Program-made: the position numbers and the translations under genes
In this document: one piece after another, positions 11,147 to 21,536 of the stretch
How positions within the stretch are numbered: the stretch's first letter is position 1
Layout: each line of letters begins with the position of its first letter
From: Bisporella sp. PMI_857
Taxonomy: Eukaryota > Ascomycota > Leotiomycetes > Helotiales > Helotiaceae
Direction: 5' to 3'
Assembly (NCBI GenBank): GCA_021307315.1
Contig: JAJSPD010000101.1
Location: forward strand, 79,531-143,530
Length of the DNA: 64,000 nucleotides
The notes under the pieces: generated by a model
Databases searched by the model: none
What the model saw: the letters and a program-made list of their open reading frames with translations, nothing else
What the model was told of the DNA's origin: nothing

Positions 11147-11735
11147 AGAAAGAAGAGAGAAGAAGGGGAGGCAGCAGGGTCGAGAGGGGAGGCAGTAGGG
11201 GTGAGAGGGGAGGCAGCAGGGGCGAGAGGGGAGGTAGCAGGGTCGAGAGGGGAGGCAGCAGGGGTGTGAGGGGAGGTAGCAGGGGCGAGAGGGGAGGCAG
11301 CAGGGTCGAGAGGGGAGGCAGTAGGGGTGAAAGGGGAGGCAGCAGGGTCGAGAGGGGAGGCAGCAGGGGTGTGAGGGGAGGTAGCAGGGGCGAGAGGGGA
11401 GGCCAGCAGGGTCGAGAGAGGCAGTAGGGGTGAAAGGGGAGGCAGCAGGGTCGAGAGGGGAGGCAGCAGGGTCGAGAGGGGAGGCAGCAGGGTCGAGAGG
11501 GGAGGCAGTAGGGGTGAAAGGGGAGGCAGCAGGGTCGAGAGGGGAGGCAGCAGGGGTGTGAGGGGAGGTAGCAGGGGCGAGAGGGGAGGCCAGCAGGGTC
11601 GAGAGAGGCAGTAGGGGTGAAAGGGGAGGCAGCAGGGTCGAGAGGGGAGGCAGCAGGGGTGTGAGGGGAGGTAGCAGGGGCGAGAGGGAGGCAGCAGGGT
11701 CCGAGAGGAGAGTGCAGCAAGGGAGATCACATGAT
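11147..11735. repeat. 21-bp GC-rich minisatellite
   Basis: About 27 copies of a 21-bp unit, AGGGGAGGCAGCAGGGTCGAG with GGGCGAG, GGGTGAG and GGGTGTG variants. The purine-rich strand is the plus strand. Higher-order blocks of several units are repeated (about 11395-11470 resembles 11575-11650), so the array grew by segment duplication. It begins about 27 bp upstream of the Gln-rich gene's ATG and so occupies its promoter or 5' UTR. Because 21 is a multiple of three, frames stay open through it. Confidence 0.92.
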
Positions 11736-12339
11736 ACACTAAGTCAGGCTAGTAGCAACCAGATTCGAATCCCTGCTTGATCGCCAAGTACGCTAATGGT
11801 CGGAGACGATGGTCTGGGGCGCCTTTAATTACTTGCTGCCGTGCAAAATATGAGAAGAAATGACGGTCTATATTATATCCAAAAGCGGCGGCAGGCTAGC
11901 ATGAATGGGTGTCTGGAATTCAAATCCGACAACAATGACCTAAAAAACAAAAGAAACACGGCCCTGAAACACTCTTATCGCTAGGTGATAATTTATAGTC
12001 AAAACCCCCTGGATTTCCCAGAATCCACAAGCAATGACGGGGACGAGTATGAGCGTCCCTCTTCCGGATCTTTCTCAACCACCTCAACCACCTCAAGATA
12101 TTCTTGCTTACAAACTCAACACGCATGAAGCATTCAAGTAATTCGAATGGTGAGCGCAATCGCATCATAGAATCTGCCTGGAACTGACTTTTCTTAGAAG
12201 CGAATCTATAATCTACGGCAGTACCAGGAAATTCAACATCTCCGCCTGGCATTTTGCTATTCCTGATACCCAGAGTCACGCATAATCTCCATGGCAGCAC
12301 AATCTTCTCCCTCAGTCATAGAGCGGATATTGGACAACC
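11736..12339. other. No gene recognised
   Basis: Lies between the minisatellite and the DUF1752/DUF3295 relic. A 126-codon minus-strand frame (11920-12300) has no recognisable domain. The stretch probably includes the former promoter of the relic. Confidence 0.35.
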
Positions 12340-14057
12340 ATGCCTTCAACCTTAGATGCGTCCGTTCTGACGGCTGGTGGTGGATTGATATACAAGGTCG
12401 ATACGTGCAATGTTGAGAAACGTTTCAGCAAATCGATAGGTGAGTTGAAGTTGAGGAACTGACTGTATTGGGACCAGACTGAAGGCCACTAGAAGGACAA
12501 AGCCCCAAGCTTGGGATTATGGAATGGGGGAACATTATGTTGCGATCCAATCTCGAACGTAGTAAACGTTCTTGAGTTGTCTAGTTCCATGGATTCATTT
12601 TCTAATAAAGAGGCATTGGAATTCGATTCTGGCTGCACTTCGTTGCGAAAGGACCCTGTCAACACTCGAAGTCGCGGTTTAGAGAAGCGCGCTACTCTGG
12701 GGGACCTTCAGAGAGTAGTTGTCGCGCCTGCTATGAAACAGCGCACCAAAGCACGACCAAAAACCGTGCTTGTAAAGTCACAAGATTTACCCAACACCGT
12801 CAGCTCCGTGACCTCAGACTCCATCTAGTTGGTCTATACAATCGTCTTCCTCGGTTACTAGTAGCACCTCGAAGAGTAGCACTACTTGTGTCGTGAAAGC
12901 CTTTTCACCTGGATGTATTAGCTCACTACTATCCACAATTCAGGAGCAAAAAATGACTGCCTTTTGTGGTTTATCAAGCAGCGGCTCCGTGGATAGCAGC
13001 CGTCAGGGAGCCTTACAACAAAAGAAGAAGCCTATGTTTTCGTTTAGTGGCTCATCCAACGAAGACGGGAGTTCGCTGCTGCGGCGATTTCCCGCCCGAG
13101 CACATTAACAGCTCCAATCAGAAGCAACCAAAGAATCAAACTTCATTCAGAGAAAAGGTCGCTACCAGGACAATTCAGGGAGTTATCCAAGAGGAGCAGT
13201 CTTTCGACGACGACGTGTTCGAGACCGATGAGGAAGACATTGACGAGAGCGCTATCGATGACGATGATGATTCTTCCGAATGGGAAGACTCCAATGAGGA
13301 TAGCAATACCGTTAGCATGGACGAGGAAACGTTTTTCCAGCGTGTTGATTCAAGACCACAACTCACTTCACGCCGATCCTTACTTACCGTTGCCCTTTAC
13401 CAAAATGATCGCAACAATGGTTTGATGATTCAGGCAACGCAGGCATCTAGGTCAACACCCGCCAAGCAACGGCCTCGCACATCATCACCGAACGGACCAT
13501 CTTTTGCCCCGTCTCCAGATTCAGGCGAAGCACCTCTCACAATGAAAAAGCCACCACTTAAGGCAATTGCCGAGGTACCACGAACCTCACCTCATCCAAT
13601 TCCTCACTCACCTCGCACTACTCGACGAAATATGCTCGCTACCGAACTGACTATCAGCCTGCGTCAGCACCTCCTTTGGGAACAGCATCAAAAGTTCCAG
13701 ACAGTGAACGCCGATCTTGTCAGGAATCGGCTTACGTAAGTAGGCCAAGGAGCTAGAAATCACTTCCCCTCATTTACGGCTCAGAACTGTAGACAATATC
13801 ATCATTAATAACGCTCATACAAGCCTGTATTTCCATCACCGTGATACCCTCACAGATCCTCTAATTGATTCCTCTTGCCAGATAAACCCTATTTCTGACA
13901 GATCTCAAGCGAAGGCGCGTAGCACGTGACGTTACAAGCTTGAAGCAATATCCCGAAATGAGTTACATGCGCAAAGACGCAAACGAAAAAAAACCTCGTA
14001 TTGGAACCAGTGCTTTAGCCAGCGTATAGTCGATTACAACTCCGAGGGGTGGTGAAT
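12340..14057 (+). pseudogene. DUF1752/DUF3295 (GATA-like nitrogen-regulator family) gene, decayed and LTR-interrupted
   Basis: The order of conserved blocks follows this fungal family. A start at 12340 (MPSTLDASVLTAGGG, then IYKVDTCNVE) resembles the DUF1752 N-terminus, followed by a GTGAGT donor. The DUF3295 blocks then come in order: VLELSSSMDSFSNKEAL (about 12570), VVKAFSPGCISSL (about 12893), KKPMFSFSGSSNEDGSS (about 13030), TSFREKVATRTI (about 13140), an acidic DESAIDDDDDSSEWEDS (about 13240), FFQRVDSRPQLTSRRSLLTV (about 13330) and RTTRRNMLATELT (about 13620). The reading frame shifts near 12825, 13100 and in an A8 run at 13986-13993. The end of the protein (LKQYPEMSYM, then YWNQCFSQRIVDYNSEGW and stop) lies beyond an LTR at 13718-13936. 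Family members carry a GATA-like motif; their role is not well defined. The gene is broken as assembled. Confidence 0.75.
13718..13936 (+). mobile_element. Solo LTR (family B), inside the DUF3295 gene
   Basis: A 219-bp sequence begins TGTCAGGAATCGGCTTACG and matches the start of a second 219-bp copy at 63780-63998. The shared start point in two unrelated contexts fixes the left boundary. The right end is inferred from the point where coding sequence resumes and from the length of the other copy. No target duplication is seen (GATCT against AGCTT). It contains GTAAGT just inside its left end and ACAAG at its right end. Confidence 0.7.
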
Positions 14058-15564
14058 TGTATGTCGCTCTCAAACGAAAATACATGCGCCTGATGACGCC
14101 GTATGTATAGTACGGAATGTAAATATAAGCTGGACAAGTGAGGGAAGGGCGAATAAACCTACGCTGGCATCAAAATTTTTGTCACTGCTTAGGTGAAAAC
14201 CACTCTAGCGGTTGGTGGTCCATGAATCCTTTCGAGTATACGTTGAAGGCTCAGAGCTCGATGGCGGGAAAGTCATAAATTATTTTTGTTAGAGTCTAGT
14301 TGCTGATGTCGTAGTTAAACATGCACGACATATTGTAGATATAACCTGAGCAATCTTTTGGGCCTGAGTACTGTACATAATAACATTTGAATTGGGAATA
14401 GTCTGTACATGTAAAGTAGCTAGGCTATAGCCTGCAACTTAAGGAGGAAATTAAGCAACGTGCAAGCCCTTCTCATCGACCTTTGCCTAGAATTAAATAA
14501 AGTAGCTTTCGGTATCAAATATCGAACCGCGTCGACTAAACAATACAGCGATCATCAAATGCCATTAGCAGGGGTCGCGCCACATAGGGTTTATCCCGTC
14601 ATAGACTCATAGCATCATATTTAGATGACACAGGATATGAGCGGAGAGAGCTTGATTGCACCCGTATACGCAATCTCCCTGCCATATGTGAAATGAGGCT
14701 AATCACTTAGGTGCTCTCTTTGATTAGCCTGGTGATGGCAAGCTTTTTGTCCCAGCCAGGTATCAACCGGGATCCCAAGTGAGTGGATCTTTCCCTCCAC
14801 ATTGTAATCCAGCTTATATTGAACCTCTTCCCCTGGTATGGTGATCATAGGCTCGTGTACACCAGTCAAACGGCTCGGGGCAATTGTAGAGGCCTTCCTA
14901 GCCGCTCTATACGCACGCCCCACCCAGATATTTGGATAGGGTATCTAAAAGGGACTTTTCGAGGTGGGACTTCCCTATTTTGAACAGCATGGTCCGTTTT
15001 GCATAAGCCTGTTTTCTGGACCCTGCGCCTCCACCCCCACACTGGGAACTAGCGCGTTCCACTCTTGTCTGGGGTATCCAAAATGCGATCCGAGAAATCT
15101 AAGCATTTATATGTAATTCAACTACTCGCATATTTTAATGAGAAACATCCCAGAGCTCAAATGCCAGTTCACTCTCTTTCTGAGACTACCACAACCTACA
15201 ACTATGTCCGGCTCTCTAAAATGGGTGGAATATGTTTGTTATGGTATCAGTATTGTTGTTATGCTATTAACTTTACTGAGGTGAGGTGCCTCGAGACCTT
15301 TCACTATGCGTATTATTGATGTAATCTACTCTTCAGACTCTACATACGATACGTCGCTAAATCACTAGGTTTTGACGACTGGTTAATATTATTCTCAGCA
15401 GTAAGTATAACAGGCAAGGTTGTAAGGTCAAATGCTGATTAGCTGAATGTAGTGCCTGATTTTGGGATCCTGTATATCGGTCGGGTTGATGTTCCGCCAG
15501 GCTGGCATTGGCGTTCGCGCATCTAACCCCTCAGACAATCAAGTATCTCTCCTTGGCCAAGTAA
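14058..15564. other. No gene recognised
   Basis: AT-rich sequence with only short open frames. A 74-codon minus-strand frame at 14699-14923 contains GKIHSLGIPVDTWLGQK but has no recognised family. No repeat was recognised before the solo LTR at 15570. Confidence 0.35.
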
Positions 15565-15569
15565 GTTAA

Positions 15570-15795
15570 TGTTGGTATCACTCTCTGTGATACTTTTTTC
15601 GTATTGATGACTTGCAATAGCTTAAGTCGGTTACCCACGGGGCACGTAGCACCGCGATCTCAGCGCAGTGCTATATATGCTCGTTGTAGGTGGTTGACTT
15701 GTTCTTTTCTAAGTTACGTCCTACGAGTGAGAACTTAAATACATTCAGGTGATGGCCTGTGCGTCATGGAACGTTCACATGACTTTATACCAACA
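15570..15795 (+). mobile_element. Solo LTR (family A) with GTTAA target duplication
   Basis: 226 bp, beginning TGTTGGTATCACTCTCTGTG and ending ATACCAACA, with the TG...CA ends of an LTR. Perfect 5-bp direct repeats GTTAA flank it at 15565-15569 and 15796-15800. Internal CGGGGCACGTAGCACCGCG is shared with copies at 21303, 41255 and, inverted, 42155. No internal retroelement genes adjoin it, so it is a recombination product (solo LTR). Confidence 0.93.
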
Positions 15796-15983
15796 GTTAA
15801 TCTTTCATGTGATAGCACGCCAACTAACTTTACCTAGATTCTACTCAGTTTTCAAATTCTCTACTATTTCGCCATTGGGTGCGTTGTGTCTTTAAGGGGA
15901 ACTATTCTAAGATATCCTAACCACCTCTCAGTTCTGTCAAAATCAGCACCATTGCCCTTGCCCGACGTATTCGAAAACCCACT

Positions 15984-16621
15984 ATGGAACCGACGGTGAC
16001 CCATGCCGATTTTCTATCCTTCACCTCACAAACATTAAAGAGTCTTGTCAGCCTTTGGAATTGGGATTGCTATTATGTATTTGGAGGATACATTATAATA
16101 TACACAGGTACCGCATCTATCGTAAGTCTCATGTGGCTGCTTGTAGCGTAAGTACTAATTTACTATTGAAGGCAACACGATATTTATGCTTCTCAACAAA
16201 TGCCATCTCTAGTACTTTAGGAGATGATCGATGTAATACGCTCAATTGGGTTAATGTTGGACTCCAAAGCTCCACCGACCTGTTCCTTGTTCTACTTCTT
16301 CTCCAACCGATATGGAAATTGAAAGTCTGCATTAGAACAAAAATAAGAATAGTGGTGGCCTTCTTACTTGGCCTTTTGAATGTTGTCATGGCTATCCTCA
16401 GAGGGCGCTGGACGCATATTGCTTTCACCAGTCCGGATTTTTGTTGGCATTGGGCTCTGGTAGTATTGTTAACCGATTTTGAGAAAGCAACGGCTCATAT
16501 TTGCGTAACGCTTCCTGTCATCATAATGTGGCTTTGGGGGAAATTTACCGGCTCTCATCAAAGCTGCCAGTCCGAACATTCTGAGAGCGAGGAGGGGTTG
16601 TATTATGTAGATACGAGGTGA
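15984..16621 (+). CDS. Shortened rhodopsin-like fungal membrane protein
   Basis: Exon 1 (15984-16147) and exon 2 (16213-16621) join across a 65-bp GTAAGT...CTCTAG intron to give 190 residues. The N-terminal part has one membrane segment (VFGGYIIIYTGTASIVSLMW). After the intron come NTLNWVNVGLQSSTDLFLVL, a second hydrophobic block with IWKLKVCIRTKIRIVVAFLL, and a last hydrophobic pair ending LPVIIMWLWGKF. The motif order (C...NWVNVG..TDL..VLL..PIWKL..R.KI....FLLG) is that of the C-terminal half of the fungal rhodopsin-like domain (PF20684), normally about 350 residues with seven membrane helices. The first helices are missing, so it is a truncated gene or pseudogene despite its open frame. It would be an integral membrane protein of unknown ligand. 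Confidence 0.5.
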
Positions 16622-17156
16622 ACAAATTGGCAACCTTCTGAACTGCTTTACCGCTATAAGGGGGATCAACTTCCGTTGTGGCCTCAATAGCTTTCACCGG
16701 GAGATATATCGCTTTCAAGATTTGTTTGAGGTTGTGGAGGGTTGGCATGACCCAAGATCATGAAGTCCCACCGACAATACATGTAGGTTCCACTGTGTAT
16801 TATTCGTCTCGCCGCTGGGCTTGCATACACATGCGCATCGTAAAGGTCCCGAAATGCTGGTGGCGATTACATACTAGGTGGTGGGGCTCATCGCCCATTG
16901 ATCGCCATCCTCACTGTGAACCGGTCATATCTTTTTCTCTCCGTCATGTTGTTCAATAGGTTCGGTCGAACATGCCACACAGTCGCCTGTACCCTTGCCA
17001 CACATCAGTGCTTTTTTGTGTTGTGTGCCAAGAATAAGTCAGCACGACACACATCACATCTCGCATGTGGAGGTGCCAAGAATATGGGTATGCGAGATTG
17101 CTTTTACTACTATAACAAACTGTTCCTCAGTCCCTGTAGCTGCATAAACCGAAAAC

Positions 17157-17684
17157 ATGCACTGCCATCTTGCATTAATTTCTTGTGACAATCCCGAACG
17201 TACTGAGATAGCTACCAGTAGAGGGCGGGAATCAGAGCATCTCCTTGCTTGTCCTGTGATGGCTTACGCAGTTATTCGGGATAATGACATCGATCTTCCC
17301 GCTAAGAATGGGACACGAACCGAGTTCCCCGGGCCAGTTTCACAGCCTGTTGTGGTGGTAAGCTGGCAGAACCTCACCAATAATCGATGGTCGAGTAACT
17401 ATACCATACACGGGGTACTCCACAACTTGCTGGATGCAAAAAAGGTCTTTGATCATATGAAAGCTTGGGCCTATGTTTGCAAGAACTCTAACTGTACTAA
17501 TGAGAATATCCCTATCCAATCTAAGGATATTGTGTTGGAAGTCAAAGATCGTGTGGACCAAGATTTCGCGGCATATGGATTACAAGAACATCAAAGGGAT
17601 GAGTTTAATAAGTTCTGCGAGATTGTTTTACGGAGTGCGCGGGCGGCGAAGACGCACAAGAGAGGGAAGAAAAGGAAAAGGTGA
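17157..17684 (+). CDS. Hypothetical protein, 175 residues
   Basis: A single open frame starts at ATG 17157 (MHCHLALISCDNPER). A second possible start is at the Met of MAYAVIRDND. The central part reads like real protein (FDHMKAWAYVCKNSNC, then DIVLEVKDRVDQDFAAYGLQ). The C-terminus is strongly basic (KTHKRGKKRKR), like a nuclear localisation signal. No family is recognised. It could be an exon of a larger gene. Confidence 0.35.
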   Translation: MHCHLALISCDNPERTEIATSRGRESEHLLACPVMAYAVIRDNDIDLPAKNGTRTEFPGPVSQPVVVVSWQNLTNNRWSSNYTIHGVLHNLLDAKKVFDHMKAWAYVCKNSNCTNENIPIQSKDIVLEVKDRVDQDFAAYGLQEHQRDEFNKFCEIVLRSARAAKTHKRGKKRKR

Positions 17685-18524
17685 GACGCGGTCCCCATGT
17701 AATAGATAGTTAAAGCGTTTGTTGGAATGCATGTACATAGTTTCACGCGTTCCATATCGCGAGGATTGTGGGTCTCCTACTATCTATATAACTACCTGGC
17801 AATAGGCCATAGCTTAGAAGAATCAACGAATATCAAAACCACACCAGCAAGAGCGTAGTCACAGCTACTACGCCTTTTGCTACGTGGTAGGTATTCCGAC
17901 AGCGTTGATATTTTAGCATATTTTGCACAACCTTTTATGGTGTGAGAGACTTTTATAAGATTCTAAACATGCGCTTGTCAGCTCACCATCGTCGTGAATA
18001 TCACGATATTCGGGCAAGGCATTGGCCATATTCCTTGCTTTGTCAGCCCATAGATATAATTGAAGTATCACCGTTATCCTCTACCTACCAGCGTTGGACA
18101 ATGAAGCTACCATGTAAGCATATATGCAGTGGCAAATGCTTCGCTTCAATGGCACGGTTTATATTTCGTCTTAAACTGTGACTGATAACCCCTTAGGAGA
18201 CCGAAGGGAGAATAGTTGATGGCAAATGGTCAGACCGCCCATACCGCAAGACAAGTTTGCAGCTCAGAATTTTAGGCATGTAAATTATTTCAGACATGAC
18301 TTGTTCAGAGGTTGTGTTCAGAGGTTGCGCGGGAGCTGGCTGGTGCGAGTTATGTCTTCCCCACAGGGGTGTGGATAGGGGACGTAGGATGGCCAAGTAT
18401 CTCTGTTTACGATGTATGTTGCGCAAGTTGGGTGTGGATGACCTTACAATATCATAGTAGAGAACGGCATCTGCAAAGTGCGGGCAGAGCTTGCTGATTC
18501 TAGAATGGAGTGGAATTTCTAGTT
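17685..18524. other. No gene recognised
   Basis: Short frames on both strands without recognisable domains or splice structure. Confidence 0.35.
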
Positions 18525-18681
18525 CTGAAGCGAGACCCTATAACTTTTGTGTTTAGGGGAGGAGCGTTATGTGACAAAATGTCACGTCACGCCGGAGGCA
18601 CTGAAGCGAGACCCTATAAAATTTATGTTTAGGGGAGGAGCATCATGTGACATTTTGTCACATAACGCTGCTCCCTAAAAC
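18525..18681. repeat. Tandem pair of palindrome-bearing 76-bp units
   Basis: Two units starting CTGAAGCGAGACCCTATAA lie 76 bp apart (18525 and 18601). Each carries GTTTAGGGGAGGAGC followed by a small palindrome (ATGTGACAAAATGTCAC in the first, CATGTGACATTTTGTCACAT in the second). The second unit closes into a larger hairpin, 18627-18681, with arms of about 25 bp (GTTTAGGGGAGGAGC against GCTGCTCCCTAAAAC). No coding content. Confidence 0.8.
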
Positions 18682-20996
18682 TAGCAGCGACCTCCTGTAG
18701 CTCTATATCGTAGCCTGCTTTTACACAACCCTTCCTACTATTGAATTTTATATTATCTGTCCTAATTTGTATTTGCTTGGTGATGGATCTCCAATCCGAT
18801 TAAAGTTGCAGCACTTGCCAGAACTACCTTGGGCTCAGCGCCTTTCAATCTTCTTAGGCATATCTCTTCTATCTTTAATCGGGAGATCTATACCAAAGTT
18901 CACTACTGTCGTTCCTGGATAGCTCATTGTCCTCTAAGTACTTTTGGCCCTTAAGTTGAACTTACTCACCACATTTGCCTTATCGAGCCCTACGTGAGAG
19001 AATGAGTTTATTCTTTCGTAAGGCATTGGATTGTCATTCACCGTTAAAGGCTGGACCGGTTTTGAAACCGACGGAGGGACATAGTCTACAATAACAGTCA
19101 TGGAAGGGTGAATAAGTTCGTTGGTGCCCAGGTCAAAGCCGATTAACACCAAGGCTCTCAGATTGTCGCCACCACTGGTGGCATAGACCAGACCCTTATC
19201 ATCCATTATGCCTTCTACATCTCCGATGTGACTAGTCGGGTTTAGAGTTCCATCAACCGCGTCCCAGTCTTTATAAGGCTTCTTTGAATCTTGGGGTCGG
19301 GGCCAATATTGAATCGGTTGCTCACAGAACATCTCCAGCACTGCGATATCAACGTCCTGACGGCGGTCGAAGTAACCCTAATCCCTTTTCCCCTGGGCCA
19401 AGCGGATAAACCAAAGGTGGTCCGAGCTTTCCAGATCCAGCTCGAAGTCGAAGTCGTTGCCTTCCATGAGGATCTCCCGGTAGAGGGTCGTCTACTAGGT
19501 CAAGGTATGCCATGGCGGCGGGGTGAAAGTGGCGTACAGGATACCTGGAAAATTCAAGAGGCTTATGAATGCTGTGGGCTTTACGCGAGGGCGGAGACAT
19601 ATAAAATGGCCGATCCCCAGGTTCTAACAGCTTGATAAGTGGATTATTTGGAAAAAAGGGGACATTGTGGTTGAACCCACCGAACCGGATGACCTAATAG
19701 ATGGGAGGACTGGTGAGGTAGTCGTAGTGTAAGAGTTGGTGGTGCCAAAAGGCACTGAAGAAGACCACGGCCATTGGCATTGGTAGTCACTGGAAGCATC
19801 CGTAGGCGGAATGATTATGATGTAGAAGGTCCGTCTGGCTTTACGGCGACACAGAAGCGATTCTCTTCGACCCTCCACGATCATAACATCCAGTCTTCTC
19901 ATGGACATACAGGCGGAGAGCTGCCCAACGGTTATCTATAGGTCCCTCCCCGTGTTGCCGTCGCCACATTTTTTTATTTCCAAAGATCTTCACAAAGGAA
20001 CTTCAAGGGGAATCGAGCGCAGTAGTAATACGAATTCCAGTCTATTTTGTCCTCTTGGAACGTTGCCCGATTTGAAACGGCGTAGAAGTAATCCCCCGGA
20101 ATCTCAAAACATACCACTGGATTGATCCCTCTGCCGACGACCTCCGGGACCAAAAGTTCATGATCGAACCACATTTCTGTGTCGAAATTTCTGTGTCGAA
20201 CCTGTAGCCATATGTTACTCACCCTCTATATCCATCGTGTCCGAGTTACGAATGAGTTCCATAATACAGATACAGTTTTTCGTTCCACTCGAACATCTTG
20301 TCTGTTGAATTCAATCCTTTTCTGATCAATATCTTGACAGCATAAATATCAGACGAAATAAGCCATGGGTTCTCAACCTCATTAGCAAGTCTGTATAGAC
20401 ACGATATAATATTATCCCAACAGTGGCGTAAGCTGAATGTGCTTCTGCAATGCCCAAGCAAGAAGCACCCACTTAACCTGAGTTATGAACATCTAGTATT
20501 GTAGCATAAAACGCCTTGTAAGACTTGTCACAGCAAAAATCATCAACGAAGCCTTGATAGAAACTTCTCCAAACTCAGTGAAAGAGAATATAAGAGCGAT
20601 TATGGTAGGAGATGTAAAATACTTAGCCGAACCGCTGTCCAAGATCAGCGTTTCAGATTGCCCATCCCAGCCCCTGCCCAACCCTTGCCTTCCTTAACCT
20701 GCCTTTACCTAGCCTGGCATTTATTAAAGCTTAACCTTCCTTAGCCTATCCCATATATTTAAGTAGCCTAGCCTTTCCCCGGGACCGGGATAGGCAGGGC
20801 TGGGCAAGGGAGGGTCGGGAGATTTCTAGGGGTTTGATTGGTCCGATTTTAGGGTAATTTTGGGGAGGGATTCCGGATGGCTTCAGCATCCCTCACTAGA
20901 AGTGAGACTGTCAGATGCCAAGGAACCTGTCTCACGCTAATTTTGCATGGGAATCATTGTTCCTAATCATCGGGACCGTTAACATCAACCAACGAC

Positions 20997-21302
20997 ATGA
21001 CTTCTCTCGATCCAATTGATGTGGATAACTCTTCTGAAAGCAGTACTTTAACTACTTTAGAGTCTGGGGATACACCTACTCTTTTTGCAGACGAACTGCC
21101 CACTATTCAAGCCCCTTTTATCTGCCAAAGACGATGCAGCTTATGAGCATCTGTGTGCTTCGATCCCTACAGCTCACTGAGTTAAGGTCAAAGGGATTCA
21201 CTATATTCGATACGATCCTTACCGGTCAAAGAAATCGAAAAGAAACGCCTGGTACTGGCACAAGGATCAAGCTGAAGAGCTCATTCAAATTTCTAAAGGT
21301 AG
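20997..21302 (+). pseudogene. hAT transposase N-terminus with BED-like region
   Basis: Starts at ATG 20997 (MTSLDPIDVDNSSESSTLTT). The frame shifts in the CCCCTTTT run near 21115. It then continues LLSAKDDAAYEHLCASIPTA, hits an in-frame TGA (a CGA-to-TGA change would explain it), and reads VKVKGIHYIRYDP, YRSKKSKRNAWYWHKDQAEE, LIQISKG up to the solo LTR. The Trp pair and basic stretch resemble the N-terminal BED finger region of fungal hAT transposases. The zinc ligands and the catalytic domain are missing. Non-functional. Confidence 0.55.
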
Positions 21303-21536
21303 TGTTTGTATCACTCTCTGTGATACTTCTTCGTATGATGACTTGCAATTGCTTAAGTCGGTTACCCACGGGGCACGTAGCACCGCGATCTCAGCGCAGT
21401 GCTATATATGCTCGTTGCAAGTGGTTGACCTGTTCTTGATTGTTCCTAAGTTCTATCCTACGAGCGAGAACTTAAATACATTCAGGTGGTGGCCTGTGCG
21501 TCGGGACATTCACATGACTTTGACTTTATACCAACG
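21303..21536 (+). mobile_element. Solo LTR (family A) with GGTAG target duplication
   Basis: 234 bp, closely similar to the LTR at 15570 (shared CGGGGCACGTAGCACCGCG and GAGAACTTAAATACATTCAG). Perfect 5-bp repeats GGTAG flank it (21298-21302 and 21537-21541). It is nested inside the hAT element, so it is the younger insertion. Confidence 0.92.

Noticed and set aside
11062..11739. Long Pro/Leu repeat proteins on the minus strand
   Set aside because: Both overlapping frames are translations of the 21-bp minisatellite and stay open only because 21 is divisible by three.
11755..11790. tRNA B-box-like GATTCGAATCC
   Set aside because: No A box or cloverleaf could be built upstream; that sequence is minisatellite.
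14699..14923. 74-codon minus-strand frame as a retroelement fragment
   Set aside because: No recognisable gag, protease or polymerase motif.
20620..20645. 17-bp direct repeat (GAACCGCTGTCCAAGAT) as one long target duplication around the hAT element
   Set aside because: The right-hand GAACCGCTG belongs to the terminal inverted repeat, as shown by its match to the left end; only TCCAAGAT is the duplication.
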